A model generated the notes under the pieces. The model was given only the letters and a program-made list of their open reading frames with translations. It had not been told where the DNA came from and did not search any database. Of a stretch of 64,000 bases of DNA, positions 49,661-58,172 are shown piece after piece (position 1 is the stretch's first letter; each line of letters starts with the position of its first letter). The position numbers and the translations under genes are program-made. The stretch spans positions 16,415-80,414 of the forward strand of contig CAJLLL010000003.1 of NCBI GenBank assembly GCA_905207485.1, in the 5' to 3' direction. This DNA comes from an uncultured Phascolarctobacterium sp. (GTDB lineage: Bacteria; Bacillota; Negativicutes; Acidaminococcales; Acidaminococcaceae).

Positions 49661-50702
49661 ATGCTTAAGAAAACAACGGTATGGCTGCTTTCTGTTATGA
49701 TGCTGGTTATGCTGGCAGTTGCAGGCTGCGGCGGCGGGGGATTGTGTTTTGAGGGAAGAAAAGAAAGCTGAAAATGACAGCCAGAAACTCATCGTTTATA
49801 CTTCGATGAAGGAATCCCTTATTAAGGGCATTGTTGACGGCTTTAAGAAAGCTAACCCCGGGATTGAGGTTGATTACCAGTCCGCAGGCGCAGGCAAACT
49901 GATGGCTAAAATTGCCGCAGAACGCCAGAGCGGCAAAATTTTGGCTGACGTTATCTGGACAAGTGAAGTTCCTGACTTCTACAACATGAAAAACGAAGGC
50001 ATTCTTTTAAATTATAAGAGCCCTGTTGAACCTGAAACCGTAAATCCGTTCAGCGATTATGATGGTTCCTTCCATGCAGCACGTCTTGGTACTCTTGGCA
50101 TTGTTATTAATACCGATAAAATTAAAACTGCTCCGACCCAGTGGTCTGACCTGATGGGCCCGGATTACAAAGACAGATTCGGTATTGCTAACCCTGCTCT
50201 TTCCGGTACTTCTTATATGAGCGTTGCTCTGCTTGAAAAACAGTTTGGCTGGAAATTCTTTGAAGATATTAAAGCTAACGGCGGCCGCATTGGCAAAGGT
50301 TCCGGTCAGGTTATTGACGATACCGCATCCGGCGAACTTGGCGCAGCACTGGCAGTTGACTATATTACCAATGCTAAAATTGAAAAAGGCGCTCACCTGC
50401 AGCTTTGCTATCCGCCCGAACTGCTCGTAGTTCCGAGCCCGGTTGCAATCTTTAAAGATACTACCAAAGCTGACGCTGCTAAAAAATTTGTTGACTATCT
50501 GCTTGGCAAAGAAGCACAGACTCTCGTTGCACAGCAGGGCACCATTCCTGTTCGTGAAGACGTAGAAATTCCGGCAAAATTCAATCTGCCCGCTCCGAAA
50601 GAAGCTTTGGAAAAATCCATTAAGATTGATTACATTGAAGCAATTAAAACTAAAGAAGATACCATTAAGAAATTCTCTGACATTATGCAGATGAAACAAT
50701 AA
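49661..50702 (+). pseudogene. Iron-type ABC transporter substrate-binding lipoprotein, frameshifted
   Basis: ATG at 49661 with AAGGAGG upstream encodes a lipoprotein signal (MLKKTTVWLLSVM... lipobox VAGC) but this frame ends at TGA 49769-49771 after 36 codons. The mature binding protein continues in the +1 frame from about 49740 to 50702 (KLIVYTSMKESLIKGIVDGF onward, FbpA/AfuA family, about 310 residues). Removing one G from the GGGGG run at 49736-49740 restores one frame, giving CGGGDCVLREEKKAEN. The transporter ATPase and permease genes downstream are intact. It may be a sequencing error, a real mutation or a phase-variable tract. Confidence 0.85.
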
Positions 50703-50745
50703 CAGGCATAATAGGGCTAATTACATAATGGGCTTTTAAAAGTGG

Positions 50746-50778
50746 CGGCGGAACGGGGTTTCCCGTTCTGCCGTTTTT
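50746..50778 (+). terminator. Intrinsic attenuator between binding protein and transporter genes
   Basis: Stem CGGCGGAACGGG/CCCGTTCTGCCG followed by TTTTT. It likely lowers expression of the membrane components relative to the binding protein. Confidence 0.8.
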
Positions 50779-50799
50779 ATAATGACAGGAGGTTGCCTT

Positions 50800-51897
50800 A
50801 TGGAAGATATCATTAAGGTTGAGGGCGTCGCCAAAGCCTATGGCAAGCATCAGGTTCATAAAGGGCTTGAACTTGGCATAAAAAAAGGCGAATGCTTTAC
50901 GCTGCTTGGACCTTCCGGCTGCGGCAAAACGGTTTTAATCCGTCTTATTGCCGGGCATGAAGTTCCTGACGAGGGGAGCATTATTATTGACAATACCGTT
51001 GTTGCTGACAGTAAGAGCGGTGAATATATTCCTCCCGAAAGACGCGGTTTGGGTATTGTGTTCCAGGATTATGCAGTGTGGCCGCATATGACGGTTTATG
51101 ACAACATTGCTTATCCGCTGAAAATGGAAAAACGCCCGAAAGAAGAAATTAACAAACTTGTTATGAAAATGATTGACATTGTAGGCATGAAAGGGCTTGA
51201 AAAACGCCTGCCTTCAGAACTTTCCGGCGGCCAGCAGCAGCGTGTTGCGCTTGCGCGTGCGCTTGTTGCAGACCCTTCGGTAATGCTGCTTGACGAGCCG
51301 CTTTCTAACCTTGACGCTAATTTGCGTGAGGAAATGCGTTTTGAAATTAAAGCCTTGCAGCGCCAGTTTGGCATTACGGTTATGTATGTAACGCATGACC
51401 AGGAAGTTGCGCTTGCTATCAGTGACCGCATTGCCATTATGGATAACGAAGGACATATCCGTCAGATTGGCACGCCTTATGAAATTTTTGAAAAACCTGC
51501 CGATTTGTTCATTTTTAAATTTATGGGCATCGCCAACTTCCTTGGCGTGCGTGCTGAAAACGGCAAATTCCTTGTTGGCACGGGCAGCCAGGAGGTTCCT
51601 TGGGATAAACCTCAGGATAGTACAATTACTAACTGGGTTGCGGCTTTCCGTCCTTCGGATGTTGTTATCAGCCGTGACGGAGAAGGTTTGAAAGGCGTTA
51701 TTAAACGTGCTAACTTCCTTGGCGCAACGATGGATTACATGATTGAAATTGATGGTGAGCATTTGCGTACGGAAATAGTTACGCATGAAGCAATTTCTGA
51801 AAACCTCATGTTCAATGAAGGTGAGGAATGTGTGGTTAACTTCCGTGCACTGCACTGGTTTGACGCAGCACAGCTTAAGGAGGTGGAAGAATTATGA
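50800..51897 (+). CDS. ABC transporter ATP-binding protein 1 (Fe3+/PotA type)
   Basis: 365 residues from the ATG at 50800, 7 bases after GGAGG (the ATG at 50782 is too early). Walker A GPSGCGKT near residue 38, signature LSGGQQQR near 137, Walker B VMLLDEPLS near 158, and a C-terminal TOBE-like regulatory domain about 260-365. It energises the fused permease downstream, with a 4-base overlap (ATGA). Substrate class likely ferric iron, a phosphonate or a sugar phosphate. Confidence 0.92.
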   Translation: MEDIIKVEGVAKAYGKHQVHKGLELGIKKGECFTLLGPSGCGKTVLIRLIAGHEVPDEGSIIIDNTVVADSKSGEYIPPERRGLGIVFQDYAVWPHMTVYDNIAYPLKMEKRPKEEINKLVMKMIDIVGMKGLEKRLPSELSGGQQQRVALARALVADPSVMLLDEPLSNLDANLREEMRFEIKALQRQFGITVMYVTHDQEVALAISDRIAIMDNEGHIRQIGTPYEIFEKPADLFIFKFMGIANFLGVRAENGKFLVGTGSQEVPWDKPQDSTITNWVAAFRPSDVVISRDGEGLKGVIKRANFLGATMDYMIEIDGEHLRTEIVTHEAISENLMFNEGEECVVNFRALHWFDAAQLKEVEEL

Positions 51898-53585
51898 GTA
51901 CAATTAAAAAAGACAGTGGTTTTGGCGTTGCACAAATAATTCTTTTGATTTCTATTGCCATTTTGGTAATTTTTGTTGCGTGGCCTGTTCTTTTAATTTT
52001 GTTTAATGCCTTTTTTGTTGAAGGTACTTTTAACAGCACGGACTTTTACAATGTTTTAACCGAGCCGGAAACTTTCCAGGCGCTGAAAAACTCTTTGATT
52101 ATTGCCAGCATGACGACGGTTGGCAGTACGATTGTAGGTACTTTTTTTGCATGGCTTGTTACCCGTACGGACTTGCCGTACAAAACATTTATGAAGAGCC
52201 TGTTCCTTGTGCCGTTTATGCTGCCGAGCTTTATCGGCGCTTTGGCATGGAAGATGCTGTTATCGCCTAACTCCGGCTATATCAACACTTTCTTTATGGA
52301 AACTTTTGGCTTGAGCGAGCCTGTTTTTGATATTTACACTTATTACGGCATCAGCGCGGTTGAAGTAATGTACTTATTCCCGTTTGTATTTATCCAGGTT
52401 TGCGGTGCGCTCGAACGTATGGACCCGACTCTTGAAGAATCGGCACGTATTTCCGGCGCTGGCCTGTTTACTATTACCCGCAAAATTACCATTCCGCTGG
52501 TACTGCCTTCCATTATGTCCGGCGCTCTCTTGATTATGCTGTACTCCATGGCTCATTTCGGTACGGTTGCTGTTCTGGGCATTGAACAGGGCATTTACAA
52601 CATTCCGACTTTGATTTACGAAAAAATCCATCAGAGCGGCGGCAGCTTCGATTCTATCCGTACCGGCACCGTACTTGCAACTGTGCTTGTTGTAACGGCT
52701 GCTTTAATTATCTGGGCACAGCAGAAAGTTTTAAGCCGCGGCCATTATCAGATTATCGGCGGTAAAAGTTTCCGTCCGATGGAACTGAAACTGCGCGGCC
52801 TGCGTTATCCGCTTTTGTTCTTCTGCCTGGCTTACATTGGCTTTACCATTTTGCTGCCGACGGCAGTAATCTTCCTAGTTGGCGGAGTAAGCACTTATGG
52901 TTTGCCGCTTACATGGGAAAATCTGTCGCTTGATAACTATAAATATATTCTGTTTGAATATGAAGTTACCAAAGATGCTATCTTCAACAGCGTAACGCTT
53001 GGCCTTGCTGCAGCAGTTATTACCATGTTTGCAGGCGTTATGATTTCTTATGTTATCGTTAAGATGAAAGTACGCGGCAAAGGTATTCTTGAATTCCTCG
53101 GCATGCTGCCGTTCTCAGTGCCCGGTTCCGTTATTGCGTTGGGCGTTATCCTTGCGTGGAGCGGCAAATTCGGTATTAATCTGTACAATACGGTATGGAT
53201 TATCCTTGTTGCCTATATCGCGCGTTATATGGCGTTCAGCTTGAAAGCAAACTCCGCAGCGTTGGAACAGGTGCACGATTCTTTGATGGAAGCATCCCGT
53301 TCCTGCGGCGCAACGATGTGGCAGTCATTAAAAGATATTGTCATTCCGCTTGTGCGCCCGGGTATGATTTCCGCGTTCTTCTTAATCTTCCTGCCGGCAT
53401 TGCGTGAATTAACCGTTTCCATTATGCTGTATGCGCCGACTACAAGAACTATCGGCGTTGCAATTTACACGCTTAATGAAGACGGCGAAACCGTAATGAG
53501 TACCGCACTGGCAGGCATCGCGCTGATTCTTATTGTTATCGGCCAGATGCTGATTAACCATTTTACCAAGAAAGTGAGTGAGTGA
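51894..53585 (+). CDS. ABC transporter permease, two-domain fusion (FbpB type)
   Basis: 563 residues with about 12 membrane helices. The two halves each carry a permease ATPase-contact loop (EAA motif): LEESARISGAGLFTITRKIT near residue 180 and LMEASRSCGATMWQSLKDIV near 464. This tandem layout is typical of ferric-iron FbpB-type transporters. It overlaps the first ATPase gene and the second ATPase gene follows at 53591, so all three are one operon. Confidence 0.92.
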   Translation: MSTIKKDSGFGVAQIILLISIAILVIFVAWPVLLILFNAFFVEGTFNSTDFYNVLTEPETFQALKNSLIIASMTTVGSTIVGTFFAWLVTRTDLPYKTFMKSLFLVPFMLPSFIGALAWKMLLSPNSGYINTFFMETFGLSEPVFDIYTYYGISAVEVMYLFPFVFIQVCGALERMDPTLEESARISGAGLFTITRKITIPLVLPSIMSGALLIMLYSMAHFGTVAVLGIEQGIYNIPTLIYEKIHQSGGSFDSIRTGTVLATVLVVTAALIIWAQQKVLSRGHYQIIGGKSFRPMELKLRGLRYPLLFFCLAYIGFTILLPTAVIFLVGGVSTYGLPLTWENLSLDNYKYILFEYEVTKDAIFNSVTLGLAAAVITMFAGVMISYVIVKMKVRGKGILEFLGMLPFSVPGSVIALGVILAWSGKFGINLYNTVWIILVAYIARYMAFSLKANSAALEQVHDSLMEASRSCGATMWQSLKDIVIPLVRPGMISAFFLIFLPALRELTVSIMLYAPTTRTIGVAIYTLNEDGETVMSTALAGIALILIVIGQMLINHFTKKVSE

Positions 53586-53590
53586 CCGTC

Positions 53591-54661
53591 ATGTCTTATA
53601 TACGCTTAGTTAACGTTACAAAACGCTTTGGCAATGTTACTGCCGTAGATAATTTGAACTTTGAAATCGGCAAAGGCGAGTGCTTCTCCATGCTTGGTCC
53701 CTCTGGCTGCGGTAAAACAACGACCTTGCGCATGGTTGCAGGTTTTGAAGATTTGAGCGATGGCGAGGTATGGGTTGGCGACCGCCTGCTTTCTTCGCCT
53801 AAGAAACACCATTATACACCGCCTGAAAACCGTAACTTTGGTATGGTGTTCCAGGCATTTGCCGTTTGGCCGCATATGAGCGTATACGAAAACGTGGCAT
53901 TTCCACTGCGTTTGCGTAAACTTCCTGCTGCCGAAATTGAGCAGCGTACCAAAGACGCGCTTACTGCGACTAACCTTTTAAAATCTGCTGAAGAAAGTCC
54001 GGCAAGCCTTTCTGGCGGCGGTAAACAGCGTGTTGCGCTGGCGCGCGCGCTGGCAATTAATCCGGATGTAATGCTGCTTGACGAACCGCTTTCAAGTCTT
54101 GACCCGCATCTGCGTGAAGAGATGCGTTTTGAAATTAAGGATTTGCAGCGTAAATATGGTTTTTCCATTATTTATGTTACACATGACCAATCAGAAGCGA
54201 TGGCTCTTTCCGACCGCATCTTGGTTATGAAGCTTGGTGTAATGCAGCAGATTGATTCGCCGCTGAATGTTTATAATCATCCGGCTAATAAATTTGTTTT
54301 CAGCTTTATTGGCGTATCCAGCTTTAACGATATTGTTTGGCAAAACGGAGCTGCTTATGTAAAAGGCGATAACCGTCCGCTGCCTTCCGGTCTTGTTGTT
54401 CCGGAACGCATGAAGGGTGAAGCGGTATTTAATCTTGCCAGCCGTCCAACGGAAATCCGTTTTACAAGCGAAACTGACCCTAATGCTGTACGCGGCGTAG
54501 TACTGCGTAAAGCCTTTTTGGGAGAAATTATCGACTATCTTGTGCAAATTGGTGACCAGGAAGTGCGCGTACAAATCGGGCGCCGCGACCATGGCCCTGA
54601 AACAGGCGAAGTTTGCTATTTGCACTTCCTCCGTCCGTTCTGGTATAAGGTTGACGAATAA
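53591..54661 (+). CDS. ABC transporter ATP-binding protein 2 (Fe3+/PotA type)
   Basis: 356 residues from the ATG at 53591 (a GTG at 53582 overlaps the permease). Walker A GPSGCGKTT near residue 36, signature LSGGGKQR near 138 (glycine in place of the usual glutamine after the GG pair), Walker B VMLLDEPLS, and a TOBE-like C-terminus. Two different ATPases with one fused permease suggest a heterodimeric motor, known for some FbpABC-like systems. Confidence 0.92.
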   Translation: MSYIRLVNVTKRFGNVTAVDNLNFEIGKGECFSMLGPSGCGKTTTLRMVAGFEDLSDGEVWVGDRLLSSPKKHHYTPPENRNFGMVFQAFAVWPHMSVYENVAFPLRLRKLPAAEIEQRTKDALTATNLLKSAEESPASLSGGGKQRVALARALAINPDVMLLDEPLSSLDPHLREEMRFEIKDLQRKYGFSIIYVTHDQSEAMALSDRILVMKLGVMQQIDSPLNVYNHPANKFVFSFIGVSSFNDIVWQNGAAYVKGDNRPLPSGLVVPERMKGEAVFNLASRPTEIRFTSETDPNAVRGVVLRKAFLGEIIDYLVQIGDQEVRVQIGRRDHGPETGEVCYLHFLRPFWYKVDE

Positions 54662-54670
54662 GACCATTAT

Positions 54671-54704
54671 AAAAAGAGTACCTGTAAAGGTACTCTTTTT
54701 GTTT
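54671..54704. terminator. Bidirectional terminator
   Basis: Stem AAAAAGAGTACC/GGTACTCTTTTT between the ABC operon and the convergent MocR gene. Confidence 0.85.
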
Positions 54705-54752
54705 TATAAACTTAATTATGCTGTGAAAATTTGCCGAGTTTTAACTTCTTCT

Positions 54753-56096
54753 TCACATGTCCCATACTTCTTTCAGCATTTTCAGTGCTGGTTCAATATC
54801 TTCTTCTGCTATGCCGGCAAAGGAGAGTAAAATTTCTGGGGCAGTACTGCCCGCTGCGGCGACAGGTAAGATGTGGATTCCAGCCGTAAGCGCTTTTTTT
54901 GCAAGGGTTCGTGCATCTGTGTTGAGTTTTACGGCAAGGCGTATGTGCAGTCCTGATTCATAAGCCATAATACTGATTTTATCGCCAAAGATTTTTTCAA
55001 GAGCATTGCGCAGCAGCGTATTTTTTACAGCGTAACGGCGGCGCAGTTTTTTTATGTGGCGGCGTAAATTTCCGGAGGCGATAAATTCGGCTAAAGCAAA
55101 TTGTTCTATACTGGATGAAGTCTGGTTATATAATTGCTTAATATTGTTATAAACCGGCAGCAGGTTCTGCGGGAGAACCATATAACTTATACGCAGGCTG
55201 GGCAGCAAAATGCGGGAGAAAGAGCCGCAGTAAATAATGTTCTGTCCGCCACCCATGCCTTGCAAAGATGAGATTGGATGCGTAAAATAACGGAATTCAC
55301 CGTTATAGTCGTCTTCTAAAATATAACCGCCTGTATTGCGTATCCACTCTAAAAGGTTCAGCCTGCCTTGCGGTGATAATGAACGGCCTTTGTAGGGATT
55401 TGAAGGGCTGACGTATAGCAGCGGCGGCAGCAGGTTGTGCAGATGTTCAGAATCGAAACGATTTACCTGCCACCCTGCCATTTTAAAAATCTGTTCTGCC
55501 TTAGTGAAGCCAGGTTCTTCAAAAGCAATGGAGTGCTGCGCGCTGCTGAACACTGCTAAGAGTATTTGCAGCAGGCTTTGGATACCTGCACCGATAACAA
55601 TTTGTTCCGGCGAGCAGATTACGCTGCGGGCTTCGTGGCTGTAACGTGCCAGTGTGCTGCGCAGGTAAGGCTCTCCCTGAGGGTCGCCGTATCCGGCAAG
55701 CAGGGGTGCATTTTGCAGTGCGTGGCCAAGGCAGCGTTTCCAAATAGCTGCCGGAAACAGGCTGCTGTCGATATAATTGTTGCCAAAATCATAACGAAGC
55801 GGTGTGCCTGGTTTTAACTCTGCCGGTGCAGTTTTATTTTCTGCTGGGCGTGTTGTAATGTTGGCGGCAAAGTAGCCGCGTTTAGCTTCGGCAAAAAGGT
55901 AACCTTCAGCAACAAGCTGATTGTAGGCAGCTTCTGCTGTTGTGCGGCTGACGTTTAAATCATTCGCCAGCCGGCGCAGGGATGGCATTTTTTCACCTGC
56001 ACCGATTTCACCGCTGTGGATTTTTTGTTTTATTTCTGCTATCAAACGCAGATACAAAGGCGAACTGCAATTTGCCTGCGGCATATTAATTACCAT
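54753..56096 (-). CDS. MocR-family regulator (GntR helix-turn-helix + aminotransferase-like domain)
   Basis: 447 residues. GntR-type helix-turn-helix at residues about 12-75 (IKQKIHSGEIGAGEKMPSLR, then NDLNVSRTTAEAAYNQL), linker, and a class-I aminotransferase-like domain from about 100 (IGAGIQSLLQIL near 165, YCGSFSRILLPSLRISYMV near 290). In that stretch the residue at the usual PLP-lysine position appears to be arginine (SFSRIL). It is divergent from the pyridoxal kinase gene, the classic PdxR arrangement in which PLP is the effector. GAGGAC precedes the ATG. Confidence 0.9.
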   Translation of the reverse strand: MVINMPQANCSSPLYLRLIAEIKQKIHSGEIGAGEKMPSLRRLANDLNVSRTTAEAAYNQLVAEGYLFAEAKRGYFAANITTRPAENKTAPAELKPGTPLRYDFGNNYIDSSLFPAAIWKRCLGHALQNAPLLAGYGDPQGEPYLRSTLARYSHEARSVICSPEQIVIGAGIQSLLQILLAVFSSAQHSIAFEEPGFTKAEQIFKMAGWQVNRFDSEHLHNLLPPLLYVSPSNPYKGRSLSPQGRLNLLEWIRNTGGYILEDDYNGEFRYFTHPISSLQGMGGGQNIIYCGSFSRILLPSLRISYMVLPQNLLPVYNNIKQLYNQTSSSIEQFALAEFIASGNLRRHIKKLRRRYAVKNTLLRNALEKIFGDKISIMAYESGLHIRLAVKLNTDARTLAKKALTAGIHILPVAAAGSTAPEILLSFAGIAEEDIEPALKMLKEVWDM

Positions 56097-56210
56097 AAAC
56101 TGTCCTCTTTAAAAATGCAAATTCTGGCTATTTTTTTAATTACAGTTTTAGTATATCATAATACTTGTGTTAAAAACATAAATTTTTTTGTAATATTGGG
56201 GGCTTAAAAA

Positions 56211-57011
56211 ATGGCATTGCATAAGGCTATGACAATTGCAGGCAGCGATACCAGCGGCGGCGCCGGTATGGAGGCCGATTTAAAAACTTTTACGGCGATG
56301 GGTGTATACGGCATGACTGCGCTTACCGTTATCGTGGCGCAGAATCCTTTGAACTGGGACCACGAAATGTATCCTATCGGCATGGATGTTATTGAAAAAC
56401 AGATTAAAACCATTGTTGAAGGTATCGGCATTGATGCCATGAAAACCGGCATGCTCGGCAGTGCGGAACTGGTGCAGCTTGTGGCTGATACTATTGACAA
56501 ATACAGTTTAAAAAATGTAGTTATAGACCCTGTAATGGTATGTAAGGGCATTGATTCCATTATGGTTCCCGAAGCTGCCGCAGCTATTAAAGAGGTGCTG
56601 GTAAGCCGTGCTGATGTTATTACGCCGAATACGTTGGAAGCGGCTTATCTTGCAGGTATGGATAAGGTAGAAACTCTTGATGAAATTAAAGAAGCTGCCG
56701 CACGAATTCAGCAGCTTGGCGCAGGTTATGTTGTTATTAAAAGCGGTTCCCGCAACAGCAGCGATGAAGCTGTTGATGTGCTGTATGACGGCAAAGATTA
56801 TGTTGTTAATACAGAAAAGAAAATTGCCGACTGCTTCAACCACGGCGCAGGCTGTACTTTTTCGGCAGCCATTACCGCCGGTCTTGCCAAGGGTTTAAGT
56901 GTGAAGGATGCTTTGGCAGAAGCAAAAGAATTTGTTACCATAGCGCTGAAAAATTCTTTCCGTTTAAATCAGTTTGGCGGAGCAACCGACCATTGCAAAT
57001 GGCATAAGTAA
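56211..57011 (+). CDS. pdxK: Pyridoxal/pyridoxamine kinase (ThiD-like PdxK)
   Basis: 266 residues. N-terminal TIAGSDTSGGAGMEADLKTF and the GTGMLGSAE-like GMLGSAELVQL, VIDPVMVCKG near residue 104, and the C-terminal anion-hole loop HGAGCTFSAAI near residue 217 match Bacillus-type PdxK, a ThiD relative that phosphorylates pyridoxal. Hydroxymethylpyrimidine kinase activity remains possible. Divergent MocR regulator supports a role in B6 salvage. GGGGG lies about 9 bases before the ATG. Confidence 0.85.
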   Translation: MALHKAMTIAGSDTSGGAGMEADLKTFTAMGVYGMTALTVIVAQNPLNWDHEMYPIGMDVIEKQIKTIVEGIGIDAMKTGMLGSAELVQLVADTIDKYSLKNVVIDPVMVCKGIDSIMVPEAAAAIKEVLVSRADVITPNTLEAAYLAGMDKVETLDEIKEAAARIQQLGAGYVVIKSGSRNSSDEAVDVLYDGKDYVVNTEKKIADCFNHGAGCTFSAAITAGLAKGLSVKDALAEAKEFVTIALKNSFRLNQFGGATDHCKWHK

Positions 57012-57031
57012 AAATTTGTAAATTAAACTTG

Positions 57032-57068
57032 AAAGGCAGCCTGTATTTTAAGCAGGCTGCCTTTTTAT
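57032..57068. terminator. Bidirectional terminator
   Basis: Stem AAAGGCAGCCTG/CAGGCTGCCTTT followed by TTATAT, between convergent pdxK and the AKR gene. Confidence 0.85.
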
Positions 57069-57075
57069 ATGCATT

Positions 57076-58023
57076 TTAATACCAATCGTGTTTTTCGCCC
57101 CGGTCAAGCGCATTAATGCGTGCCATTTCTTCGGCCGTTAATTCAAAATCATAAAGCTGTGTATTTTCACAGATGTAATCAGGATTGCTGGCACCGGGAA
57201 TTACTACTACGCCTTTTTGCAGATTCCAGCGCAGAATAATCTGCGCAATGCTTTTGCCGTGCGATTTGGCAATTTCTGCAAGTACAGGATCATTTAAAAG
57301 TTCTTGTTGATAACCGCGTCCGCCTAACGGGTACCAGCCTTGAACGGTGATGTCGAGGCTGTGAATGTAGGGAATAACATCATTTTCCTGATAGTAAGGA
57401 TGGATTTCGTTTTGCACCAGTGCCGGTTTAATATTTACCTGTGGTAAAAATTCTTTCAGCTCTTTTACATACCAGTTGGAAAGCCCGATAGAATGGATTT
57501 TGCCTTCGCGGACATATTTTTCCATTACTTTGTATGTTTCCACATCCCCTCTGCCGGGATGATGCAGGAGCATCATATCAATATAACCAATGTTCAGTTT
57601 GCGCAAAGCTTCTTTAATAGCTGCTTCCGGATTGTTAAACTGAGTAGGATACAGCTTGGTGGTAACAAAAATTTCTTCGCGCGGAATGCCGGAATCCCGT
57701 ATGGCTTTTCCTATTTCTTCTTCGTTATGGTACATATAGGCGGTGTCAATCAGGCGCACGCCGTTTTTTAATGCCGTGGTTACAGCATTATAACCAGTAG
57801 TGCCAAGCAGGCTGTAAGTACCAAGTCCGTTAATAGGCATTTCATAACCGCTGTTCAGCAACACGGTATGGGTTTTGAAATTAAAATTACCAGGGTTAAG
57901 GGTTCTTTGATTATCTGATAGTGCAGAGCCGGAAGCAGTTGGGGAAGAGCCGCATGCTGATGCGGAAAAAGCGGCTAACAGCATTAGTGCGGCACAAATA
58001 CGGGTAAGCAGTGTTTTTTTCAT
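57076..58023 (-). CDS. Lipoprotein aldo-keto reductase
   Basis: 315 residues. A signal with a cysteine at residue 24 (SASAC, a loose lipobox) and a Ser/Thr-rich linker, then an AKR5-type reductase: LNSGYEMPINGLGT near 58, catalytic Asp and Tyr in DTAYMYHNEEE near 93, Lys in VTTKLYP near 121, His in LLHHPGRG near 155, and the C-terminal IPGASNP cofactor stretch. All four catalytic residues are present. Export is again unusual for a NAD(P)H-dependent enzyme. It has no MerR-type promoter of the set described here. Confidence 0.85.
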   Translation of the reverse strand: MKKTLLTRICAALMLLAAFSASACGSSPTASGSALSDNQRTLNPGNFNFKTHTVLLNSGYEMPINGLGTYSLLGTTGYNAVTTALKNGVRLIDTAYMYHNEEEIGKAIRDSGIPREEIFVTTKLYPTQFNNPEAAIKEALRKLNIGYIDMMLLHHPGRGDVETYKVMEKYVREGKIHSIGLSNWYVKELKEFLPQVNIKPALVQNEIHPYYQENDVIPYIHSLDITVQGWYPLGGRGYQQELLNDPVLAEIAKSHGKSIAQIILRWNLQKGVVVIPGASNPDYICENTQLYDFELTAEEMARINALDRGEKHDWY

Positions 58024-58111
58024 AATAGTTTACCTCACTTTATATATCTTATATTTATATTAAATTAATGAAGTGTCAAAAACAAATGCTTATTTTTCTT
58101 AAATGGTATAC

Positions 58112-58141
58112 TTGACGGGCATACTAAATTGAAAATATAAT
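58112..58141 (+). promoter_or_regulatory. Promoter of the AsmA-like gene
   Basis: TTGACG (58112-58117), 18 bp, TATAAT (58136-58141). No CTTGGAG-type dyad in the spacer. Confidence 0.55.
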
Positions 58142-58172
58142 CAAGGTAAAACTAAAATATTTTGAGGTTTAT

